Assembly: GCA_937871645.1 (NCBI GenBank)
Contig: CALMPZ010000338.1
Location: 1-6,758 of the forward strand
Direction: 5' to 3'
DNA: 6,758 nucleotides
Origin: an uncultured Polymorphobacter sp.
GTDB lineage: Bacteria > Pseudomonadota > Alphaproteobacteria > Sphingomonadales > Sphingomonadaceae
The position numbers and the translations under genes are program-made. Below are positions 1 to 5,740 of this stretch, in pieces (positions within the stretch are counted from its first letter, which is position 1; each line of letters begins with the position of its first letter). The notes below the pieces were generated by a model. It ran no database searches, was not told the origin of the DNA, and was given only the letters and a program-made list of their open reading frames with translations.

Positions 1-1
1 T

Positions 2-592
2 TCATGCTGCAGGTGGATATGCAAGCAGCGCTGGCCAAACGCGCCGCTGATGCCGGGCGACGTGTTTGCCGGCGGCAAGCCGGTACTGCGCGGCAAATGG
101 GTTGATCTGGGCGCTCTCGATGCCGACACGGCGGCGCGCGATGACCCGGCGTTGCTCAATGCCTTTACGCAGATCAACGCTGCCGCGCTGGCCGGCTTTG
201 GCAGCGACCGCTTGTTCGCCAGCGCGCACGTCATCCATCCGCTGCGGCGGTCGATATTTGCACGGCTGTTCGACAGCCACCACGCAGCGTTCCTGGCGAA
301 CATGGCGCACCGCTTCCGCGATGTCGGGCAGTTCCTGCCGCAGGGCCTGCATAACCATGCCGCCATTGCCGACGATGCCTGCGTGCTCGAAAGCGCCGAC
401 GATCACCTGCATTTGCGCAGCGGCGCGGTGACCGACTATCCGATTGCCGACGTCCGCGCCTATCTGCGCCGGGCGCTGCAGCCCGACATCAAGTTCCTGT
501 GCGTCAACGACCTGCCGCAAGTCGAAGCCGTAATTCACGATACGCGCGCCTGGATCGAAGCTGCCATCGGCGGACGACGGATCGCCGCATGA
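2..592 (+). CDS. Stealth-family sugar-phosphate transferase, C-terminal part (5' partial)
   Basis: The reading frame is open from the left edge to a TGA at 590-592, so the gene probably begins outside the window; the first ATG inside is at 50. Counting from that ATG, residues 60-64 (H-x-x-HP), then HRFR at 87-90, match Stealth conserved region 3, and IKFLCVNDLPQ at 147-157 followed by an amphipathic helix matches conserved region 4. Stealth proteins are hexose-1-phosphoryl transferases related to the GlcNAc-phosphotransferase family; in bacteria they act in the cytoplasm, building phosphate-linked capsule or surface polysaccharide. Regions 1 and most of 2 would lie upstream. The stretch PGDVFAGGKPV (2-12) aligns loosely with the end of region 2, where the family usually has an N-D-D motif; only one Asp remains here. 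The first 16 codons look poorly protein-like, so a frameshift or degraded gene cannot be excluded. Family call fairly sure; intactness uncertain. Confidence 0.6.
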   Translation, partial: SCCRWICKQRWPNAPLMPGDVFAGGKPVLRGKWVDLGALDADTAARDDPALLNAFTQINAAALAGFGSDRLFASAHVIHPLRRSIFARLFDSHHAAFLANMAHRFRDVGQFLPQGLHNHAAIADDACVLESADDHLHLRSGAVTDYPIADVRAYLRRALQPDIKFLCVNDLPQVEAVIHDTRAWIEAAIGGRRIAA

Positions 593-679
593 CGTTGCCG
601 GCAAGCTGACGCGCATTTCGCATGACACGCGCTGCCACCGCGCTACAACGCCGGTGACGATGCAAGCTTCGAGGACGAC

Positions 680-1390
680 ATGAAGGCACACGCAGCCCGG
701 CAGTGGCAATTGTTCCAGCCGATGCTGGCCGGCGCCAACGCGCGCGACCGCGCCATCGCCTGTCTTGGCGCGCTGATCGGCATTGCCGCGACCTCGGCGC
801 TGTGCAGCGCACTGCATCTGGGCGATGTTGCGTTGCCGCTGCTGATTGCGCCGATGGGCGCGTCGACAGTGCTGCTGTTCGCGCTGCCCGCGAGCCCGTT
901 CGCGCAGCCATGGGCGATCATCGGCGGGCATGTGGTTTCGGCGCTTGTCGGGATAACCGTCGCCAAATTCCTCGCGCCTTCGGCATTGGCCGACGGGCTG
1001 GCGGTTGCCGGCGCCATCGCCGGCATGTCGCTGCTGCGCTGCCTGCACCCGCCCGGCGGCGGCACCGCGTTGGTCGCGGTCATCGGCGGGCCGGCCATCC
1101 ACGCCGCCGGCTATGGCTTCGCGGCGGTGCCCGCGGGACTCAATGCGGTGGTGCTGGTCGCCATCGGCATTGCCTTTCACCGGGCGTTTCGCCCGCTGTC
1201 ACAGCGCAGCTATCCGCATCGCGTGGTGCCCGTGCCGCCCCCGGTCGCGGGCGAGCGCGTGCTGGAACGCGCCGACATCGACGCCGCACTCGCCGACATG
1301 CACGACAGCTTCGATATCAGCCGCGACGACCTCGATGCGCTGTTGCAACTGGCAGAGCATCATGCGGCAGAGCGGCAGATGAAGGGGTAG
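680..1390 (+). CDS. HPP-family integral membrane protein without CBS domains
   Basis: The 236-residue product has a short N-terminal cytoplasmic helix, then about six hydrophobic segments (near residues 25-45, 50-68, 78-98, 103-118, 128-142 and 148-168). The family signature is clear: APMGAS at 57-62 and CLHPPGGGTAL at 121-131 with the naming His-Pro-Pro at 123-125. HPP proteins sit in the cytoplasmic membrane; some relatives transport nitrite in chloroplasts and cyanobacteria, but the bacterial substrate is usually unknown. After the membrane part, residues 198-232 form an acidic, helical linker (DIDAALADMHDSFDISRDDL) of the kind that in longer family members joins the membrane domain to a CBS pair; here a TAG stops the protein right there. 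ATG 680 is the first ATG in this frame after a TGA at 623 and has GAGGA at 671-675 only 4 bases upstream. The 87-base gap to the preceding gene contains a 10-bp palindrome (595-604) and no clear promoter. Confidence 0.85.
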   Translation: MKAHAARQWQLFQPMLAGANARDRAIACLGALIGIAATSALCSALHLGDVALPLLIAPMGASTVLLFALPASPFAQPWAIIGGHVVSALVGITVAKFLAPSALADGLAVAGAIAGMSLLRCLHPPGGGTALVAVIGGPAIHAAGYGFAAVPAGLNAVVLVAIGIAFHRAFRPLSQRSYPHRVVPVPPPVAGERVLERADIDAALADMHDSFDISRDDLDALLQLAEHHAAERQMKG

Positions 1391-1416
1391 GAAGGGCCTC
1401 CGGCGGGCAGAGCCTG

Positions 1417-1434
1417 CCCCGGCGAAGGCCGGGG
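1417..1434. repeat. Small GC-rich hairpin with GAAG loop
   Basis: CCCCGGC-GAAG-GCCGGGG forms seven G-C pairs around a four-base loop. From memory, hairpins of this type are common in intergenic DNA of sphingomonads and relatives, which fits a dispersed palindrome. It follows the HPP stop by 26 bases and is not followed by a T tract. Confidence 0.5.
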
Positions 1435-1441
1435 GGTGACC

Positions 1442-1480
1442 CCTGCACCCGATTGTTGTGCGCCAACAAATGGGTGCAGG
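1442..1480. terminator. Strong hairpin, possible bidirectional terminator
   Basis: Nine perfect base pairs (CCTGCACCC with GGGTGCAGG), a G-T wobble, an A-A mismatch, then six more pairs closing a five-base TGCGC loop. It lies 51 bases past the HPP stop and about 38 bases past the oxidoreductase stop on the other strand. Neither side is followed by a run of T, so it is not a classical intrinsic terminator; the position between converging genes is the main argument. Confidence 0.4.
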
Positions 1481-1518
1481 CCTCAGGCCTACCCGCCGGA
1501 GGCCCTTATCGTCCCCCT

Positions 1519-2529
1519 TTACGGCGGCGTGACTTCGACAAGCAGCTTGCCGAAATTGCCGCCGCTATACAGGTCCTTCACCGTTTCGGCGGCGTGTTCC
1601 AGCCCCACGCGAATGTCCTGCCGTGTCTTGAGCTTGCCCTCCATGATCCAGCCCGCCAGCGCCATCGCAGCTTCGCCGAAGCGCGGCCCGAAGTCGGTGA
1701 CGATGAAGCCGCGCACCGTCAGCCGGCGCATCAGCATCATCGTCCAGATGCCCGGCGGCTCGGTGCTGTCGACATCATTGTACTGCGAGATCATGCCGCA
1801 CAGCGGGATGCGTCCGAACAGCTTCATGCGTGCCAGCACGGCCTCCATGATCTTGCCGCCGACCTGTTCGAAGTTGATGTCGACGCCTTCGGGGGCGAGG
1901 CGGTCAAGCTCCTTGCCGACGTCCTGTGATTTATAGTCGATGCAGGCATCGAAGCCGAGTTCGTTGACGACATAGTCGCACTTGGCCTTGCCGCCGGCGA
2001 TGCCGATGACCTTGCAGCCCTTGATCTTGCCGATCTGGCCGACAATCTGCCCGACGCCGCCGGCGGCCGCCGACACCACCAGCGTTTCGCCGGGCTTGGG
2101 CTGGCCGATGTCGAGCAGACCGAAATAGGCGGTCGGGCCGACGAGGCCGAGCGTGCCGAAGCTTTCGGCGAGGCTGATGCCGGGCAGTTCGGGCAGCGGC
2201 ACCAACCCGGTGCCGTCGGTCAGGATATAGTCGGCCCATTCGCCGAGCCCGGCATAGAGGTCACCGACGTTGACGCCGTCCTTGTTCGATGCCGCGACGC
2301 GGCCGCAGACGCCGCCGCGCATGCCGGCGCCGATTTCGACTGGCGGCATATATTGTTCCTGGTCGCTCATCCAGATGCGGTTGGTCGGGTCGAGCGACAG
2401 GTAGATGACGCGCAGCACGAACTGGCCGGGGCCGGGTACGGGCATGGCTTCGGTGGTGTAGACGAGATCGCCGTCGGCGATGTCACCGACGGGGCGGTGT
2501 GCGAGTTTCCAGACGTGGCGATCAGTCAT
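1519..2529 (-). CDS. NADP-dependent oxidoreductase, zinc-independent MDR type (CurA / leukotriene B4 dehydrogenase-like)
   Basis: This 336-residue cytoplasmic enzyme belongs to the medium-chain dehydrogenase/reductase group that uses NADPH to reduce the double bond of alpha,beta-unsaturated ketones and aldehydes. The N-terminal GroES-like catalytic domain (about 1-125) carries LSLDPTNRIWM at 44-54, typical of the prostaglandin reductase/CurA branch, and shows no Cys/His set for zinc. The Rossmann domain follows, with VVSAAAGGVGQ at 151-161 as nucleotide loop, K181 and K183 placed where this branch contacts the NADP phosphate, and DINFEQVGG at 217-225 near the active site. Length is normal for the family. 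The start has a good ribosome-binding site seven bases away. It lies 43 bases downstream of the hydrolase on the same strand, so the two are probably co-transcribed. The actual substrate cannot be read from sequence. Confidence 0.92.
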   Translation of the reverse strand: MTDRHVWKLAHRPVGDIADGDLVYTTEAMPVPGPGQFVLRVIYLSLDPTNRIWMSDQEQYMPPVEIGAGMRGGVCGRVAASNKDGVNVGDLYAGLGEWADYILTDGTGLVPLPELPGISLAESFGTLGLVGPTAYFGLLDIGQPKPGETLVVSAAAGGVGQIVGQIGKIKGCKVIGIAGGKAKCDYVVNELGFDACIDYKSQDVGKELDRLAPEGVDINFEQVGGKIMEAVLARMKLFGRIPLCGMISQYNDVDSTEPPGIWTMMLMRRLTVRGFIVTDFGPRFGEAAMALAGWIMEGKLKTRQDIRVGLEHAAETVKDLYSGGNFGKLLVEVTPP

Positions 2530-2536
2530 TTAGTGT

Positions 2537-2542
2537 CTCCCC
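2537..2542 (-). promoter_or_regulatory. Ribosome-binding site of the oxidoreductase gene
   Basis: Read on the minus strand this is GGGGAG, seven bases ahead of the ATG at 2529. It is one of the better Shine-Dalgarno matches in the window, supports that start, and shows the second gene of the pair is translated independently of the first. Confidence 0.6.
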
Positions 2543-2572
2543 AAAATTTGCCGCACTTTGGCGGCGGAACGG

Positions 2573-3442
2573 TCAGCCTGCAAGCTCTGCAAAGAACGCA
2601 TCGATGGCCTTGGTGCTGGCGGTTTCGTCGAGCGTCGGTGCGTGGCCGACGTTGGCGATGGTCGCAGCCTTCAAAAGCGGCAGCCGCGCCGCCATCGCCT
2701 TTTGCGTCGCCGCGCTGAAAATGTCCGACAGCGCGCCGCGCAGCGACAGCACCGGCACGTCGGCCAGCGCAGCGAGCGCCGACCACATGTCATGCCCGGC
2801 ATCGCCACCGGGCAGCCGCATCGGGTCGGCGATATGCGCGTCATAATCGAGCACGATGCGGCCGCTGCTCGAGGCACGGGCGACGCGGTGCGCGAACACC
2901 AGCCATTCCTCCAGCCCCCATTTGGGATAGATGCCGGGGTTGCGCTCCGCCAGGTCGCGCGCGGCATGGACCCAGGTCGGCCACGGGCCGCCATGGCCGA
3001 CGCCGGCACGGACGCGCGCCAGGCCGTTTTGTTCGATGACCGGGCCGATATCGTTGATGACGGCGCCAGCGATGCGGCCGGGCTGGGTCGACGGCAACAG
3101 CATCGCCAGCAGCCCGCCGAGCGACGTGCCGATGACGATGACCTTCTCAACTTGCGCCGCATCGAGCAGCTGGCCGATATCCTGCAGATAGGTCAGCGGC
3201 ACATAGGTCAGCGAGTCCTTGGCATAGGCCGATTCGCCGCGGCCGCGCAGATCGGCGCAAAGTACCCGCCAGCCGGGCGCGAGTCGTGCCGCCAGCCGGT
3301 CAAAGTCGCGGGCGTTGCGCGTGAGTCCCGGCAGGCACAGGATGGCAGGCTTCGTACTATCACCTGCATAGTCGCGGTAGTGCAGCCGCAGGCCGTCGAG
3401 CGACCAGTACCAGCCATCGGTATAAGGGGTGTCGGCGCGCAT
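2573..3442 (-). CDS. Alpha/beta hydrolase
   Basis: A 289-residue alpha/beta-fold hydrolase without a signal peptide, so cytoplasmic. The complete catalytic triad is visible: nucleophile Ser107 in GTSLGG (105-110), acid Asp240 in LRGALSD (234-240), and His267 in NVGHAP (264-269). The oxyanion-hole strand and loop are LCLPGLTRN (35-43); LPG replaces the more common HG pair. ADLRGRGES (63-71) is the usual strand-4 motif, and residues about 130-215 form a helical cap. The fold covers esterases, lactonases, ring-cleavage product hydrolases and epoxide or haloalkane hydrolases; the sequence alone does not choose among them. It is the first gene of a leftward pair with the oxidoreductase and is read divergently from the TetR gene 107 bases away, which suggests control by that repressor. 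ATG 3442 is preceded only by a weak GGA ribosome-binding match. Confidence 0.9.
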   Translation of the reverse strand: MRADTPYTDGWYWSLDGLRLHYRDYAGDSTKPAILCLPGLTRNARDFDRLAARLAPGWRVLCADLRGRGESAYAKDSLTYVPLTYLQDIGQLLDAAQVEKVIVIGTSLGGLLAMLLPSTQPGRIAGAVINDIGPVIEQNGLARVRAGVGHGGPWPTWVHAARDLAERNPGIYPKWGLEEWLVFAHRVARASSSGRIVLDYDAHIADPMRLPGGDAGHDMWSALAALADVPVLSLRGALSDIFSAATQKAMAARLPLLKAATIANVGHAPTLDETASTKAIDAFFAELAG

Positions 3443-3488
3443 GGTTTTGGTCCGGTTGGAGGCCCGTCAAGGCCCTGTTCAGAAACTT

Positions 3489-3516
3489 TTGACTATGACT
3501 CAGTTATCAGTATATG
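3489..3516 (+). promoter_or_regulatory. Sigma70-like promoter for the TetR gene
   Basis: TTGACT (3489-3494) and TATATG (3511-3516) are separated by 16 bases. Transcription would begin near 3523, leaving about 27 bases of leader before the GTG at 3550. The segment is AT-richer than its surroundings. No equally good promoter is seen for the leftward hydrolase gene in the same gap. Confidence 0.5.
3495..3507. promoter_or_regulatory. Candidate TetR-type operator
   Basis: ATGACTCAGTTAT is a 13-bp palindrome around a central C: five of the six arm positions pair (AT-n-ACT-n-AGT-n-AT). It lies entirely between the -35 and -10 boxes of the tetR-side promoter and in the shared divergent region, where binding would exclude RNA polymerase. 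Size, symmetry and location fit a TetR-family operator; binding itself is inference. Confidence 0.5.
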
Positions 3517-3549
3517 CTCGGCGATTGGGGATAGGTGAGAAGAATCATT

Positions 3550-4287
3550 GTGGCAACGCGTGCAATAGAGACGCCGGCCAAGCGCCGCGCAACGACCATC
3601 GTGGCAGATGCCGTAAAGGCCGCTGTCGCCAAGGCAGATTGCCGCGCGCGTCGCTATGACCCCGCCGAAACGCGGCAGCGCGTGCTTGCCGCTGCGAACA
3701 TGCTGTTTTCCACCAAGGGCTATGGCGCCACCGGCACTGCCGACATCGCGCGCGAAGCCGATGTTTCGGAAGGCTCGATTTTCTATCACTTCGGGTCGAA
3801 GCGCAATTTGCTCGCCGACATTGGCCGCATGTACGGCGAATCGATGATCGAGGTCATGTGGCAAGGCGACCCGCTCGAAGACCTTGAACCCGGCATCGTG
3901 TTGCGCCGGGCGTTCGAATTCATGTCCCAGCACCGCGAATGGGAAAACTACACCGATACCGGCTGCGACACCGGCGCCAAGATGGGCAAGCCCGCCGGCA
4001 TCCACGGCAACCCCGAAGCCGAACCCTTCTACCTCAGCTCGCGCGACACCGTCTGCGCCTGGACGACCAAGCAGCACGAAGCCGCCTATGCCAAGCACGG
4101 CGGCCCCGCCAACCTCAACGTTCCGATCGCTTCGGCACTGACCTATGCCGTCGTCGGCAATGCCATCGAAGCCGTCATGTCAACCACCGACGAGGCCGAG
4201 CGCACCGCGATCATCGACGAGACGATCCGCTTTGTCCGCGCCGCCTATGGCTATGACGACAATGGCCAATTGCTGACGTGTATCTGA
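3550..4287 (+). CDS. TetR/AcrR-family transcriptional regulator
   Basis: The N-terminal DNA-binding domain is clear. Numbering from GTG 3550, helix 1 covers about 38-55, the helix-turn-helix runs TADIAREADV (63-72) then GSIFYHFGSK (75-84), and LLADI follows, as in TetR_N. Residues about 92-245 form the helical ligand-binding and dimer domain, which differs among family members and does not reveal a ligand. A basic, Ala-rich tail of about 35 residues precedes the domain, longer than usual. GTG 3550 is preferred because GAGAAG (3537-3542) lies seven bases ahead; an in-frame GTG at 3535 would add five residues but leaves a very short leader and poor spacing, and GTG 3601 is a third option. The gene is divergent from the hydrolase/oxidoreductase pair and its 3' end overlaps selO by ten bases. 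Self-repression and repression of the neighbours are likely by family habit, not shown. Confidence 0.9.
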   Translation: MATRAIETPAKRRATTIVADAVKAAVAKADCRARRYDPAETRQRVLAAANMLFSTKGYGATGTADIAREADVSEGSIFYHFGSKRNLLADIGRMYGESMIEVMWQGDPLEDLEPGIVLRRAFEFMSQHREWENYTDTGCDTGAKMGKPAGIHGNPEAEPFYLSSRDTVCAWTTKQHEAAYAKHGGPANLNVPIASALTYAVVGNAIEAVMSTTDEAERTAIIDETIRFVRAAYGYDDNGQLLTCI

Positions 4288-5663
4288 AACCGCGCGCCGC
4301 CATCCACGAACTGGGTGACGGCTTTTACGACGCAGTCGCGCCCACCGATTTCCCGCAAACCATCCTGCGCTTTCGCAATGACCGTGCTGCCGCCGAAGTG
4401 GGGTTGGACGAATTGAGCGATGCCGACTGGTGCGCGCATTTCGGACGTTTCACGCCGCTGCCCGGCAGTTTGCCGCAGCCGCTGGCGCTGCGCTACCACG
4501 GCCACCAGTTCCGCACCTACAACCCCGAACTCGGCGACGGCCGCGGGTTTCTGTTCGCGCAACTCGAAGACACGCGCGGGCGCCTGCTCGACCTCGGCAC
4601 CAAGGGTTCGGGGCAGACGCCGTGGAGCCGGTCGGGCGACGGCCGGCTGACGCTGAAGGGCGGCGTCCGCGAGATACTGGCGACCGAGATGCTGCAGGCG
4701 TTGGGGCTGAATACGTCGAAGACGTTTTCGCTGATCGAAACCGGCGAGGATCTGGCGCGCAGCGATGAGCCCTCACCGACACGCAGCGCGGTCATGGTGC
4801 GGCTGAGCCACAGCCATATCCGCTACGGGACGTTCCAGCGCCTCGCGGCGCTCGATCTGCCCGACGATATGCGGCGGCTGATCGACTATGTACTGCGCCA
4901 CTATTTCGGCGGCGGCACCGATATTGCCGACACCGACGCGCAGGTCGCGGCGCTGATCGACCACGCGGTGACCGGTGCCGCGAAGCAGGCCGCCGGCATG
5001 ATGGCGGCGGGTTTCGTCCACGGCGTGCTCAACACCGACAACATCAACATCACCGGCGAATGTTTCGATTACGGCCCCTACCGCTTTGCGCCGGTGTGGG
5101 AGCCTGCCTTCACCGCCGCCTATTTCGACCATCACGGGCTGTACAGTTTCGGACGCCAGGCGGAGGCGCTGCAGTGGAACGTGTTCCAGCTTGCCGGCGC
5201 GTTGCGGTTGCTCGCCAGCGTCGAGACACTGACGCCGGCGCTCAAGGATTTCGGCGCGCGCTATGACGCGGCATTGACCGCAGCACTGCTCAAGCGGCTC
5301 GGCGTCGCGCCATTGAATGCTGCGGCGGACAGCGCGGTCGCGGTGGCGCTGATGACCGCGCTCGAAGCCTCGGGCGCCGGGCTCGACAGCTTCTGGTTCG
5401 ACTGGCGCGGCGGCAAGCTGCGGCGCAACCCCGGCGCCTATGTCCATCCCGGCTTTACGGCACTGGCGGCGGCGCTCGAAAACCACGTTTCCGTCGACAA
5501 TCTGGCGCACCCGTACTGGGCCGACGCCGCGCCATGCAGCCTGCTCATCGACGAGATCGAGGCCATCTGGGCAGCGATTGCCGAGCGTGACGACTGGGCA
5601 CCGCTTAATGCCAAGGTCGCTGCAATGCGCCGCATGGGCGACGCGATGGGCGCTCCGCTCTAA
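4278..5663 (+). CDS. selO: Protein adenylyltransferase SelO (YdiU/UPF0061 pseudokinase family)
   Basis: SelO has a protein-kinase fold that binds ATP in flipped orientation and transfers AMP to Ser, Thr or Tyr of target proteins, linked in E. coli and yeast to redox homeostasis. The 461-residue product keeps the catalytic set: Lys109 in DLGTKGSGQTPWSR (105-118), GDGR at 120-123, Glu132 in GGVREILATEML, Arg175 in MVRLSHSHIRYGTF, and HGVLNTDNINITG (248-260) with Asp254 and Asn255, ten residues before metal-binding Asp264 of the DYG motif. The N-terminal two thirds are therefore typical. The last 90 residues (HPYWADAAPCSLLIDEIEAIW at about 411-431) lack the NP-x-x-VLRN motif seen near the end of E. 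coli YdiU and instead look like a short variant. GTG 4278 is the only usual start after the in-frame stop at 4254; no good ribosome-binding site is visible, so translation probably depends on ribosomes finishing tetR, whose stop lies inside this gene. Confidence 0.92.
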   Translation: MYLKPRAAIHELGDGFYDAVAPTDFPQTILRFRNDRAAAEVGLDELSDADWCAHFGRFTPLPGSLPQPLALRYHGHQFRTYNPELGDGRGFLFAQLEDTRGRLLDLGTKGSGQTPWSRSGDGRLTLKGGVREILATEMLQALGLNTSKTFSLIETGEDLARSDEPSPTRSAVMVRLSHSHIRYGTFQRLAALDLPDDMRRLIDYVLRHYFGGGTDIADTDAQVAALIDHAVTGAAKQAAGMMAAGFVHGVLNTDNINITGECFDYGPYRFAPVWEPAFTAAYFDHHGLYSFGRQAEALQWNVFQLAGALRLLASVETLTPALKDFGARYDAALTAALLKRLGVAPLNAAADSAVAVALMTALEASGAGLDSFWFDWRGGKLRRNPGAYVHPGFTALAAALENHVSVDNLAHPYWADAAPCSLLIDEIEAIWAAIAERDDWAPLNAKVAAMRRMGDAMGAPL

Positions 5664-5682
5664 ACTCACAATAACATTGGGC

Positions 5683-5696
5683 TGATAGAAATATCA
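5683..5696. promoter_or_regulatory. AT-rich inverted repeat upstream of the M20 peptidase gene
   Basis: TGATA-GAAA-TATCA has perfect five-base arms and is the most AT-rich spot in the 77-base gap between selO and the peptidase gene, about 45 bases before that start. An adjoining CACA-A-TGTG palindrome lies at 5695-5703. It may be an operator or promoter region. No convincing -35/-10 pair can be assigned, and the hairpin is too short for a terminator. Confidence 0.25.
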
Positions 5697-5740
5697 CAAT
5701 GTGTGTGGTGTTTCGTCAGGCTGCGCGGTAAGGCTGCGGC

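Larger units (their letters stand above)
1392..1507. repeat. Branched inverted-repeat element between convergent genes
   Basis: Perfect 16-bp arms, AAGGGCCTCCGGCGGG at 1392-1407 and its exact reverse complement at 1492-1507, enclose two further hairpins. The first is CCCCGGC/GCCGGGG (1417-1423 with 1428-1434, loop GAAG). The second is CCTGCACCC/GGGTGCAGG (1442-1450 with 1472-1480), extended inside by TTGTTG/CAACAA (1453-1458 with 1464-1469). As single-stranded DNA or RNA this would fold as a three-way junction. It begins two bases after the HPP stop codon and ends 11 bases before the oxidoreductase stop, filling the whole gap between two converging genes. The arms and pairing are read directly from the sequence. 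That it blocks read-through in both directions, or is a member of a dispersed palindromic repeat family, is inference. Confidence 0.8.

Noticed and set aside
595..604. Palindrome TTGCCGGCAA just after the Stealth gene stop
   Set aside because: Ten bases without loop or T tract; too short to claim as terminator or operator in GC-rich DNA.
2..1180. A 392-codon open frame on the minus strand spanning the Stealth and HPP genes
   Set aside because: Its translation is rich in Arg, Ala, Gln and Gly with no domain pattern, and it lies opposite two genes with recognisable families. Such antisense frames are expected in GC-rich coding DNA.
703..1929. A 408-codon plus-strand frame running through the HPP gene, the palindrome and the oxidoreductase
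   Set aside because: It is out of frame with the HPP gene and antisense to the oxidoreductase; the peptide is Arg-rich and of low complexity with no motif.
3460..3475. Direct repeat AGGCCC with 10-base spacing upstream of the hydrolase
   Set aside because: Six-base GC-only repeats occur easily by chance in this composition and there is no match to a known activator site.
2558..3538. A 326-codon plus-strand frame opposite the hydrolase
   Set aside because: The hydrolase on the other strand has a full catalytic triad; this frame has no recognisable domain.
4773..5669. A 298-codon minus-strand frame opposite selO
   Set aside because: It is antisense to a gene with conserved catalytic residues and has a shadow-type composition.
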